DNA of 64,000 nt, taken from positions 1-64,000 of the forward strand of contig CANMLL010000007.1 of NCBI GenBank assembly GCA_947498775.1. Direction: 5' to 3'. The stretch's first letter is position 1; every line of letters begins with the position of its first letter. This DNA comes from an uncultured Aquimarina sp. GTDB lineage: Bacteria > Bacteroidota > Bacteroidia > Flavobacteriales > Flavobacteriaceae. Shown here piece after piece: positions 52,856 to 60,716 of this stretch. Both the position numbers and the translations under genes were made by a program. The notes beneath the pieces are model-generated. The model saw only the letters and a program-made list of their open reading frames with translations. It searched no databases and had not been told where the DNA came from.

Positions 52856-54862
52856 TTAGTAGTCCATTAAAATTAATAATTCTTTTTCTAATCGCTTTTT
52901 TCCCAGGTATTGGTTTTCGAGATTGGTATCAAACGGAATTGGAGTTTTCAGGCTTGCTACACGTTTTACCGGTGCATCAAGAAACTCAAAACAATGCTCC
53001 ATAATCAGTGCAGAAATATCTGAAGCAACGCCACCAAACAAAGAATCTTCTTGCAATACGATAACCTTGCCCGTTTTCTTTACTGATCTATATATCGTTT
53101 CGGTATCCAAAGGTTGTAATGTTCTTAGATCAATAATATCTACCGAAATATCCGGGTGCTTATGCAATGTTTCTATTGCCCAATGCACCCCTGCACCATA
53201 ACTAATAATAGTAATATCATTACCCTCCTGCAATAAAGATGCCTTACCCAATGGCAAATTGTAATACCCTTCTGGAACTTCTTGACGAATACTTCTATAC
53301 AATGCTTTATGTTCAAAAAACAATACCGGATTAGGATCTTCAATCGCAGTAGCTAACAACCCTTTTGCATCATATGGAAATGCAGGATATACTACTTTAA
53401 GTCCAGGTGTTTTTGTAAACCAAGCTTCATTAGTCTGGCTATGAAAAGGCCCTGCTCCTACTCCTGCACCACAAGGCATACGAATCACTACATCAGAGGC
53501 TTGTCCCCAGCGGTAGTTTGACTTGGCCAACAAATTTACTATCGGGTTAAATCCTGAAGACACAAAATCAGCAAATTGCATTTCTACAATGGCCTTATGG
53601 TTGTTTATCGAAAGCCCGTACCCGGCAGATACAATTGCAGATTCACAAATTGGCGTATTGCGTACCCGGGCTTTACCATATTTTTTCACAAAACCTTCGG
53701 TTATTTTAAAAACACCTCCATACTCAGCTATATCCTGCCCCATAATCACGAGGTTTTCATATCGCTTCATAGATTCATTTAATCCATCAGCTATGGCATC
53801 AATCAACCTAAGTTCTTTAGTAGAATGATCAGGTTTTATTTGTTGAAAATTAAAGGAAGCGAATACATCCCCTTGCTCCTCTTTTAAATCTACACCGATA
53901 GGCGGTTCATTATTTGCACGTTCCCAATGTGCATCTATTTCTGACTTAATCCCCGATTTTTTTTGAAGATCTTCTTCTTCAGAAATAACCTGTTGATCAA
54001 TAAGGTATTTTTTATAACATGCTATAGGGTCTTTGGCAGCCCAATGGTCCATTACATCCTGAGGGACATATTTTGTACCACTAGCTTCTTCATGACCTCG
54101 CATTCTAAAAGTTTTAAATTCCAGCAATACAGGTCTGGGATTCCTTCTCATACTATCAGCAAGTTTACGCACTGTATCATAGACATCAAGGATATTATTT
54201 CCATCAACAATATGTGATTCTATACCATAACCACCTCCTCGATCAGCTAGATTCTCACAATTATATTGTTCGTTGGTTGGTGTTGAAAGACCGTATCCAT
54301 TATTTTCTATACAAAAAAGAACAGGTAAATCCCATACCGACGCAATATTAAGTGCTTCATGAAAATCTCCTTCACTTGTACCTCCTTCTCCGGTAAAGAC
54401 TGCTGTGACTTTATTATTGTCTTTCAGTAAGTTTGCCAATGCGATTCCACAAGCAACTCCCATCTGGGGTCCCAAATGTGAAATCATTCCTATAATTTTG
54501 TACTCTTGCGTCCCAAAGTGAAACGAACGATCACGACCTTTAGTAAAACCACTTGCTTTACCTTGCCATTGCGCAAAAAGTCGGTACAAAGGAATTTTTC
54601 GAGTAGTAAAAACTCCCAAATTGCGATGCATGGGGAGTATATATTCGTTTTTTTCCAATACAGCAGTTACACCAACAGATATTGCCTCCTGTCCTATGCC
54701 ACTAAACCATTTGGAGATCTTTCCTTGTCGCAGCAAAACAAGCATTTTTTCTTCGATCAACCTAGAAGTAAGCATACCATCATACAATGAAAGAAGTTGA
54801 TTCTCACTGTATTCTTTTCTATCAAAAATTAGTGGTGATTTTTCTTTTGAAATATGCCCCAT
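52856..54862 (-). CDS. Fused alpha/beta E1 component of a 2-oxoacid dehydrogenase
   Basis: This 668-residue thiamine-diphosphate enzyme carries both E1 subunits in one chain. The alpha part (about 1-330) has the ThDP motif from FTGEGGTSEGDFHEALN to ENNGYGLST (about 155-190). The beta part (about 345-668) has VIMGQDIAEYGGVFKITEGF, MQFADFV, MPCGAGVGAGPFHSQ and the C-terminal transketolase-like domain VIVLQEDSLFGGVASDI. This fusion is common in Flavobacteriia, where it is usually the branched-chain 2-oxoacid dehydrogenase E1. It is separate from the polysaccharide operon. A TATGTTTG element lies 55 bases upstream. Confidence 0.94.
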   Translation of the reverse strand: MGHISKEKSPLIFDRKEYSENQLLSLYDGMLTSRLIEEKMLVLLRQGKISKWFSGIGQEAISVGVTAVLEKNEYILPMHRNLGVFTTRKIPLYRLFAQWQGKASGFTKGRDRSFHFGTQEYKIIGMISHLGPQMGVACGIALANLLKDNNKVTAVFTGEGGTSEGDFHEALNIASVWDLPVLFCIENNGYGLSTPTNEQYNCENLADRGGGYGIESHIVDGNNILDVYDTVRKLADSMRRNPRPVLLEFKTFRMRGHEEASGTKYVPQDVMDHWAAKDPIACYKKYLIDQQVISEEEDLQKKSGIKSEIDAHWERANNEPPIGVDLKEEQGDVFASFNFQQIKPDHSTKELRLIDAIADGLNESMKRYENLVIMGQDIAEYGGVFKITEGFVKKYGKARVRNTPICESAIVSAGYGLSINNHKAIVEMQFADFVSSGFNPIVNLLAKSNYRWGQASDVVIRMPCGAGVGAGPFHSQTNEAWFTKTPGLKVVYPAFPYDAKGLLATAIEDPNPVLFFEHKALYRSIRQEVPEGYYNLPLGKASLLQEGNDITIISYGAGVHWAIETLHKHPDISVDIIDLRTLQPLDTETIYRSVKKTGKVIVLQEDSLFGGVASDISALIMEHCFEFLDAPVKRVASLKTPIPFDTNLENQYLGKKRLEKELLILMDY

Positions 54863-54916
54863 ACTAGAAAGTTAGTTACGTAAATGTAATTATTTTTATT
54901 TCAGAACATATATCAA

Positions 54917-54924
54917 CAAACATA
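54917..54924 (-). promoter_or_regulatory. Possible -7 promoter element for the E1 gene
   Basis: The minus strand reads TATGTTTG, an exact TAnnTTTG match, 54 bases before the E1 ATG. No TTG is found at the preferred distance upstream. Confidence 0.38.
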
Positions 54925-55078
54925 ATATTATTAAGTAGTTGTTAATTTAGCCCAAACAATTCTACGAATTAATTAAATTTACTATTATTTTTAAAATTCA
55001 TGTTTCAAAAATGATTAATTTGATTGCTAGTACATATTGTTAATTTTTTTAGGAACAATACCGTATTTTTAACTGAAA

Positions 55079-55092
55079 TACCCCTATTTTAG
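55079..55092. promoter_or_regulatory. TACCCCTATTTTAG element upstream of the 2OG oxygenase operon
   Basis: This 14-base string matches TACCCCTATTTAG at 52710-52722 except for one T. It lies 25 bases before the oxygenase ATG and lacks the second GGGG arm of the other two sites. It could be a half-site of the same regulator. Confidence 0.42.
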
Positions 55093-55117
55093 TTTTTCAA
55101 TTTATAAGACCACACAA

Positions 55118-56068
55118 ATGAATAATATACCCAGCGTTGATTTGGCAGACTTTTTATCTAAAGACCCATCTCGTAAACAGAAATTTGTTAACGAAATTGG
55201 AAAAGCTTATGAAGAAATTGGTTTTGTTGCTCTAAAAAACCATTTTTTGAGTGATAATCTTGTAGAAGACCTCTACAAAGAGGTAAAAAGTTTTTTTTCT
55301 CTTCCTGCAGATACCAAAGAAAAATACGAAATAGAAGGATTAGGTGGTCAAAGAGGATATACTTCTTTTGGTAAAGAACATGCAAAAGGGAAAAAAGAAG
55401 GGGATCTAAAAGAATTTTGGCATTTTGGACAAGAACCTGATGCAGATGCTGATTTAGGCGAAGAATATCCTGATAATGTACTTGTTGAAGAGCTGGATAA
55501 TTTCAATAAAACCGGAATGGAAGCCTATAGAATGCTAGAAAAAACTGGAATTTATGTTCTTAGAGCATTAGCCTTATACATTGGATTAGATGAGTATTAT
55601 TTTGATCATTGGGCCAGTAATGGTAATAGTATCTTAAGACCTATACATTACCCTCCTATTACTGAAGAGCCTAAAGGAGCAGTGCGTGCAGGAGCTCACG
55701 GAGATATAAATCTAATTACTTTATTAATGGGAGCTTCTACCGGAGGTCTACAAGTACAGAAAAAAGACGGAGCATGGATTGATGCCATACCCCAAGAAGA
55801 TGAACTCGTGATTAATGTTGGAGATATGCTGGAACGACATACCAATAACAAGCTAAGGTCGACAATACACCGAGTAGTAAACCCTCCAAAAGAACAATGG
55901 AGCAAACCAAGATATTCGATTCCTTTCTTTATGCATCCAAGAAGTGATATGAAACTAAATTGTCTTCAAGAATGTATTACCAAAGATAATCCAAAACATT
56001 ATGATGATATTACAGCTGGCGAGTTTTTGCATCAAAGACTAGTTGAAATAGGATTAATTAAGAAATAA
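55118..56068 (+). CDS. Isopenicillin N synthase-like Fe(II)/2-oxoglutarate oxygenase
   Basis: This 316-residue cytoplasmic enzyme has an N-terminal DIOX_N region (IPSVDLADFLSKDP, YEEIGFVALKNH) and a jelly-roll core with iron ligands His194 and Asp196 (AHGDINL) and His251 (STIHRVV), and the 2-oxoglutarate-binding Arg265-x-Ser267 (RYSIPFF). The family hydroxylates or oxidises small molecules; the substrate here is unknown. It is the first of four closely spaced genes. A TACCCCTATTTTAG string stands 25 bases upstream of the ATG. Confidence 0.92.
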   Translation: MNNIPSVDLADFLSKDPSRKQKFVNEIGKAYEEIGFVALKNHFLSDNLVEDLYKEVKSFFSLPADTKEKYEIEGLGGQRGYTSFGKEHAKGKKEGDLKEFWHFGQEPDADADLGEEYPDNVLVEELDNFNKTGMEAYRMLEKTGIYVLRALALYIGLDEYYFDHWASNGNSILRPIHYPPITEEPKGAVRAGAHGDINLITLLMGASTGGLQVQKKDGAWIDAIPQEDELVINVGDMLERHTNNKLRSTIHRVVNPPKEQWSKPRYSIPFFMHPRSDMKLNCLQECITKDNPKHYDDITAGEFLHQRLVEIGLIKK

Positions 56069-56075
56069 CTTCTGT

Positions 56076-56405
56076 ATGGATTTACATGATCAATTAAAAA
56101 ACCTATTCCCTGACCACAACTATCAAAAAGAAACGCCTGCTAAAGATAATAAAGAAGAAATCTGGATGCAGAATGACCCTATTATTTGTAAATATGAAAA
56201 ACGAAAGGGAAAACCGATAACCATACTAGAAGGGTATACTGGTGCGGATAAAGACTTCAAAAAACTGGCCAAAGAATTAAAAACCCGATTGAGTGTAGGA
56301 GGAAGTTTTAAAAATGATAGCATTATTATTCAAGGGGATTACAGAGATCAGATCATGGAAATTCTTAAAGAAAAGGGGTTCAAAGTAAAACGCGTAGGCG
56401 GATAA
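56076..56405 (+). CDS. SUI1/YciH family translation initiation factor-like protein
   Basis: This 109-residue protein has the SUI1 domain: ICKYEKRKGKPITILEGYT, LAKELKTRLSVGGSFKNDSIIIQGDYRDQIMEIL and the terminal KGFKVKRVGG. Bacterial YciH proteins resemble eukaryotic eIF1 and can influence start-codon fidelity under stress. It lies 7 bases after the oxygenase gene, and the next gene follows 13 bases later. Confidence 0.92.
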   Translation: MDLHDQLKNLFPDHNYQKETPAKDNKEEIWMQNDPIICKYEKRKGKPITILEGYTGADKDFKKLAKELKTRLSVGGSFKNDSIIIQGDYRDQIMEILKEKGFKVKRVGG

Positions 56406-56418
56406 ATTCACAAATATC

Positions 56419-57357
56419 TTGACGAAAAACACATTACATATAACCAATGGGGATACTCTTACTCACAGAATACAGGAACTTAACCTGGTTGAAGGAGAAA
56501 TTCTTACGTGGCGCGAAATGTTATGCGAAGGACCTACAGAGATTAAAGTTGAAACAGAAAACTCAATTAAAAAACGTAAGGCGTTCTTAAAAAAATACTA
56601 CAGAATACCACCAACAGATTATGAAGATAAATTCGTTTCGCAACTTAAAAAAATAGAAACTCTAAAAAAGTATGACGAAGTCATTCTATGGTTTGAATAT
56701 GATCTATTTTGTCATATCAATATGATAGCTGCAATAAGTCTGTTGATGCGCAAAGGTATTGCCGACATTCCTGTTTATTTGGTTTGTAGTGGTAGAATAC
56801 CCCACGAAAAAAAACTCTATGGGCTTGGCGAGTTATCTGATATTCAACTAAAAGAGCATTACAAAAACAAAATACTTTTAACCATTGATGATCTTGAACT
56901 TGCCGAATACATTTGGACATTATATTGCGAATCAAATCCAAAGAAAATTGCAAGTCAGATCAAAAAGAATTCTTCTTTTGAATATCTTTCTATATGTCTT
57001 AGAGCCCACTTGCAACGTTTCCCGAACATGTTAACGGGACTTAATGTATTAGAACATAATATTTTGGAAATGGTAGATACTTACCAAATCAAAAACATAA
57101 AACAATTAATGGGCTATACACTCGAATATCAGGGATATTATGGATACGGTGATATGCAAATGAAACGCGTTTTTGCAAGGCTCTTTCAATTCCTGGATCA
57201 AACTAAAGATCGATTACAGCTATCAGAGAGAGGAAAATTAGCACTTCAACAAAAAAAGAACTTCTATAACACCCAAATCCTGGACTGGTATTACGGAGGA
57301 GTCAAAAAATACGATTACCTCTATAATAATGAAACTCACACTTTATTAAAATTATAA
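56419..57357 (+). CDS. DUF1835 domain protein
   Basis: This 312-residue protein starts with the DUF1835 signature LHITNGDTLTHRIQELNLVEGEILTWREMLCEGP and continues with VILWFEYDLFCHINMIAAISLL. No ATG is near the conserved start, so the TTG at 56419 is used. DUF1835 proteins are widespread and of unknown function. It sits in a tight operon 13 bases after the SUI1 gene and 1 base before the nucleoside phosphorylase gene. Confidence 0.86.
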   Translation: MTKNTLHITNGDTLTHRIQELNLVEGEILTWREMLCEGPTEIKVETENSIKKRKAFLKKYYRIPPTDYEDKFVSQLKKIETLKKYDEVILWFEYDLFCHINMIAAISLLMRKGIADIPVYLVCSGRIPHEKKLYGLGELSDIQLKEHYKNKILLTIDDLELAEYIWTLYCESNPKKIASQIKKNSSFEYLSICLRAHLQRFPNMLTGLNVLEHNILEMVDTYQIKNIKQLMGYTLEYQGYYGYGDMQMKRVFARLFQFLDQTKDRLQLSERGKLALQQKKNFYNTQILDWYYGGVKKYDYLYNNETHTLLKL

Positions 57358-57358
57358 T

Positions 57359-58237
57359 ATGCCAATAGCCGAATCCGAACTCATTCTCAATCAAGACGGT
57401 AGTATTTACCATCTTAATCTTAAACCAGAGCATTTGGCACAAACAGTAATAACCGTTGGTGACCCCGATCGCGTTGATCAGATAACAAAACATTTTGAAA
57501 ATATCGAATGTAAAATTAGAAAACGTGAGTTTCATACCCAAACCGGTAGCTATCAAGGGAAAAGAATTACAGTAATTTCTACTGGTATTGGCACTGATAA
57601 TATTGATATTGTACTCAACGAATTAGATGCTTTAGTCAATATTGATTTCAATACTCGCGAAGTAAAAAACGAGCAAAACTCCTTGGATATTATCCGAGTT
57701 GGAACTTCAGGGGCCATTCAAGATGCTATCCCAGTTGATAGCTTCATTGCTTCAGAATTAGCTATTGGATTTGATAGTCTACTTCATTTTTATGATAGTC
57801 AACATGTGCAGTTTCCTGAAATTTCAAAAGCACTAACAAAACATTTAAACTGGGATCCTAAAAAATCTTTGCCGTATGTAGTTTCTGGAGATGACAAATT
57901 AATAAACCACATGTCGGGTGATCTAGCACAAAAAGGAATTACCATCACCAATGTGGGTTTTTATGGACCGCAGGGAAGAGTTTTAAGACTACCATTACAA
58001 GACAATAATTTAAACAACAAAATTGCCTCCTTTAGATATCTAGAAAAGAAAATAACCAATTTAGAAATGGAAACCGCTGCTATTTATGGAATGTCAAAAA
58101 TACTAGGACACCGAGCAGTATCAATGAATGGGATTATAGCTAATCGTGCTACAGGAAAATTTAGTAGCAATCCAAAAGATACGGTAGAGCGATTAATTAA
58201 ATATACTTTGGATAAAATTGTAAATTATCCAGAATAG
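57359..58237 (+). CDS. Nucleoside phosphorylase (uridine phosphorylase-like)
   Basis: This 292-residue PNP/UDP-family enzyme shows the phosphate-binding GDPDRVDQI near residue 41, ISTGIGTDNIDIVLNEL, IRVGTSGAIQ and the nucleoside-ribose-binding NLEMETAAIYGMSKILGH. It cleaves nucleosides with phosphate in salvage. Its ATG starts 1 base after the DUF1835 stop, so it is coupled. The hairpin downstream is better oriented for the minus-strand small gene but may also slow this transcript. Confidence 0.93.
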   Translation: MPIAESELILNQDGSIYHLNLKPEHLAQTVITVGDPDRVDQITKHFENIECKIRKREFHTQTGSYQGKRITVISTGIGTDNIDIVLNELDALVNIDFNTREVKNEQNSLDIIRVGTSGAIQDAIPVDSFIASELAIGFDSLLHFYDSQHVQFPEISKALTKHLNWDPKKSLPYVVSGDDKLINHMSGDLAQKGITITNVGFYGPQGRVLRLPLQDNNLNNKIASFRYLEKKITNLEMETAAIYGMSKILGHRAVSMNGIIANRATGKFSSNPKDTVERLIKYTLDKIVNYPE

Positions 58238-58248
58238 AAGCAAATCAT

Positions 58249-58285
58249 GAAAACAAAAAAAGGATGGAGATAACTCCATCCTAAT
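58249..58285 (-). terminator. Terminator of the 48-residue small gene
   Basis: AGGATGGAG at 58261-58269 pairs with CTCCATCCT at 58274-58282 around ATAA. On the minus strand it is followed by a T-run (plus-strand A at 58254-58260), so it fits a transcript coming from 58480 leftwards. Confidence 0.85.
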
Positions 58286-58333
58286 TGAATATAACATCAT
58301 TAAAAATACTTAGTAAATACTTTGGGGGAAATA

Positions 58334-58480
58334 TTAACTAAACAATATTTTAAGACTAATCAGCAAATTTGTCAACAATAGTGCTCCAATAAAAACAACA
58401 ATTCCATTTTCTATTGGATTGTTTTTTAACTTAGCAACCTTTACGTAGGCATTCTTTTTTTGGGGAAAATTCTTTTTCAT
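58334..58480 (-). CDS. Small single-pass membrane protein, 48 residues
   Basis: On the minus strand an ATG at 58480 opens a 48-residue ORF beginning MKKNFPQKKNAYVKVAKLKN, with a basic N-terminal half followed by one hydrophobic helix (GIVVFIGALLLTNLLISLKI). It ends at TAA (58334). Support for a real gene comes from the perfect TATATTTG -7 element upstream (58517-58524) and the strong minus-strand terminator downstream (58249-58285), which together frame exactly this ORF. It is antisense to nothing and fills the gap between two plus-strand genes. Function unknown. Confidence 0.7.
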   Translation of the reverse strand: MKKNFPQKKNAYVKVAKLKNNPIENGIVVFIGALLLTNLLISLKILFS

Positions 58481-58516
58481 AGCAATATTGTTTTTATTTT
58501 GTGTTTAAAGATTATA

Positions 58517-58524
58517 CAAATATA
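58517..58524 (-). promoter_or_regulatory. -7 promoter element for the small membrane protein gene
   Basis: The minus strand reads TATATTTG, matching TAnnTTTG, 36 bases upstream of the small ATG. A second identical TATATTTG lies at 58549-58556, and its TTG could also serve as a -33 element, with a longer than usual spacer of 24 bases. Confidence 0.45.
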
Positions 58525-58631
58525 ATTTTTCTTGGAAGAATTATAAGTCAAATATACTAAAAAGTATTTTGTTTTATCGTTAAAAAACAAAAAAAATCGA
58601 TGAAATACACATAATTTAACTTTTGCGCGAT

Positions 58632-59483
58632 ATGAATACTATAAAAATAGGTGGTGTCCCAGAACATTTTAACCTTCCCTGGCACCTTACTATAGAAAAC
58701 GGAAGTTATTTACAAAACAATATTCTACTAGAATGGATCGACTACCCCGGTGGTACCGGAGCTATGTGCGAGGCTTTAAGAAAAAAAGAAATTGACGCTG
58801 CGGTAATTCTGACTGAAGGTATTATAAAAGATATTATAGCAGGCAACCCTAGTAAAATTGTTCAGACCTATATACAGACTCCTTTGATTTGGGGAATACA
58901 TGTAGGTGCAGCTTCAAGATATACCAGTATTTCAGAATTGGAAGACGCAAAAGCTGCAATAAGCAGATATGGCTCAGGTTCTCATTTAATGTCTTATGTA
59001 AACGCTCAAAATCAAGGATGGGATACATCAAACCTTCAATTTGAAGTCGTAAAAAACCTTGATGGAGCCGTAGAAGCTTTGACCAACGGAGCAGCAGATT
59101 ATTTTATGTGGGAACATTTTACAACAAAGCCGTTGGTGGATAACGGCACCTTCAGAAGAGTAAGCGATTGCCCAACTCCCTGGCCATGTTTTGTAATTGC
59201 AGTTAGAGAAGACATACTTAATACAAAACTACCGGATATAAAAATACTATTAGATATTATAAATTCTACCACCTTGGATTTTAAAAAAATACCTCATATC
59301 GATAAGATTCTTGCAGATAGATATGAACAAGAATTAGAAGATATTCAAAAATGGTTACAACTTACCGAATGGAGTCAATCTTTAATCAAAGAGAGTACCC
59401 TGGATGACATCCAAAAAAAGCTATATAAGCTAAGTATTATTGACAGAAAAATTGATTCACAAACGCTCATTTTTAAGTTTTAG
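58632..59483 (+). CDS. Periplasmic-binding-protein-like domain protein without signal peptide
   Basis: This 283-residue protein resembles type 2 periplasmic-binding / NMT1-THI5-like folds: IKIGGVPEHFNLPWHL at the start, LLEWIDYPGGTGAMCEALRKKEIDAAVILTEG, an ISRYGSGSHLMSYV ligand-loop segment and LDGAVEALTNGAADYFMWEHF. The ATG at 58632 is preferred over a TTG 9 bases earlier. It has no signal peptide and no transporter genes beside it, so it may be a cytoplasmic ligand-binding or small enzyme-like protein rather than an ABC transporter component. Ligand unknown. Confidence 0.8.
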   Translation: MNTIKIGGVPEHFNLPWHLTIENGSYLQNNILLEWIDYPGGTGAMCEALRKKEIDAAVILTEGIIKDIIAGNPSKIVQTYIQTPLIWGIHVGAASRYTSISELEDAKAAISRYGSGSHLMSYVNAQNQGWDTSNLQFEVVKNLDGAVEALTNGAADYFMWEHFTTKPLVDNGTFRRVSDCPTPWPCFVIAVREDILNTKLPDIKILLDIINSTTLDFKKIPHIDKILADRYEQELEDIQKWLQLTEWSQSLIKESTLDDIQKKLYKLSIIDRKIDSQTLIFKF

Positions 59484-59664
59484 TATGTATTTATATCAAA
59501 AATAGTATCGAATTTTTTAAGTTTAGTGGTAGGGTTGATTAAAAGTTGAACGTTATACAATAAAGAATACGTTAAAAATTAAGACTAAAATTATGAATAT
59601 TAGCATTTTACAACATAAATTTTTATAAAATATCGAATTTTTAAATATACTTGAGGCAAGTGTA

Positions 59665-59693
59665 TTGGTGAATAAAATATTTTTGTACATTTG
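59665..59693 (+). promoter_or_regulatory. Promoter of the 59-residue small gene (Bacteroidetes type)
   Basis: TTG at 59665-59667 and TACATTTG at 59686-59693, separated by 18 bases, match the TTG / TAnnTTTG promoter closely. The predicted transcript has a leader of about 80 bases before the ATG at 59779. Confidence 0.7.
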
Positions 59694-59778
59694 CCGAACC
59701 TACCCCACAGACTAATTATTAACGCATAAGCAACCAATTAGACATAAGTGCATCTAATAATTAAACTAACAATCTATT

Positions 59779-59958
59779 ATGATCACATTTTTACTAATAT
59801 TACTAGGCTTAGTAGCCTTCAATTTTGTTCTACTGAAATTTAGTATGCAATCTGTAGATACTAAAAAGAAGAATACTAGAGCAAGCAAAGTTCAGATCAA
59901 CCACATTTCTGAACAAGAAGCAAAGTCTAAGAGTTCAGAAATACCAACAGCGGCCTAG
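59779..59958 (+). CDS. Small membrane-anchored protein, 59 residues
   Basis: An ATG at 59779 opens a 59-residue ORF: a hydrophobic N-terminal helix (MITFLLILLGLVAFNFVLLK) followed by a polar, basic tail (DTKKKNTRASKVQINHIS). A strong promoter lies about 85 bases upstream, supporting expression. It ends four bases before the convergent ung stop. I do not recognise the family; the shape fits a single-pass inner-membrane protein with a cytoplasmic or periplasmic tail. Confidence 0.68.
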   Translation: MITFLLILLGLVAFNFVLLKFSMQSVDTKKKNTRASKVQINHISEQEAKSKSSEIPTAA

Positions 59959-59962
59959 TTAG

Positions 59963-60628
59963 TTACCAATTTATATTGGCCTGACTATTCTTCTGTAGGT
60001 ATTCATTGGTTCTGCTAAAATGACTGTTGCCGAACCAATATCCTCTATTTGCACTTAATGGTGAAGGATGCCCACTAGTAAGTACATGGTGTTTAGATCG
60101 GTCAATCTTCGCGCCTTTCTTCTTTGCATAACCTCCCCAAAGCAAAAAAACAACATTTTCTTTTTTTTCAGATATTGCCATAATCACAGCGTCTGTAAAC
60201 GATTCCCATCCTTTGTTTTGATGAGATCCTGCTTGATTTGCCCTTACGGTCAAGGTTGCATTTAATAATAAGACTCCCTGTTCGGCCCAGCGTTGCAAAT
60301 TTCCGCTCGACGGAAATGGAATTCCTAAATCACTTTCGATTTCTTTGAAAATATTAATTAATGAAGGAGGCATTGCAATCCCATCATTCACAGAAAAACA
60401 TAAACCATTGGCCTGGCCTACTCCGTGGTAAGGATCCTGACCAATAATAACTACTCTCACATCATTAAAACTGCAATGATCAAAAGCTGCAAAAATCTCT
60501 GACCCCTTTGGATAGCACGTATTTTTGTGATATTCGGCTTTTACAAAATTTGCCAATTCAGGAAAATATGGTTTCTTAAACTCGTTTTTAAGTTGTTCTT
60601 TCCAACCTTGCTCAATATTTACATTCAT
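59963..60628 (-). CDS. ung: Uracil-DNA glycosylase
   Basis: This 221-residue family 1 UDG excises uracil from DNA. Catalytic and binding motifs are intact: the water-activating Asp65 in GQDPYHG, LLLNATLTV, and the DNA-intercalating HPSPLSANRG. It is divergent from mutS2, giving two DNA-maintenance genes around a 88-base spacer, and convergent with the small membrane protein gene at four bases. Confidence 0.98.
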   Translation of the reverse strand: MNVNIEQGWKEQLKNEFKKPYFPELANFVKAEYHKNTCYPKGSEIFAAFDHCSFNDVRVVIIGQDPYHGVGQANGLCFSVNDGIAMPPSLINIFKEIESDLGIPFPSSGNLQRWAEQGVLLLNATLTVRANQAGSHQNKGWESFTDAVIMAISEKKENVVFLLWGGYAKKKGAKIDRSKHHVLTSGHPSPLSANRGYWFGNSHFSRTNEYLQKNSQANINW

Positions 60629-60716
60629 ATCTCTAACGAAAAATTACTGTAATTATGTACTTTTGTTTCGTTCTAAAAAAGATGGAAGATAACCCAAAAA
60701 TATGGGTAAAAAAATT

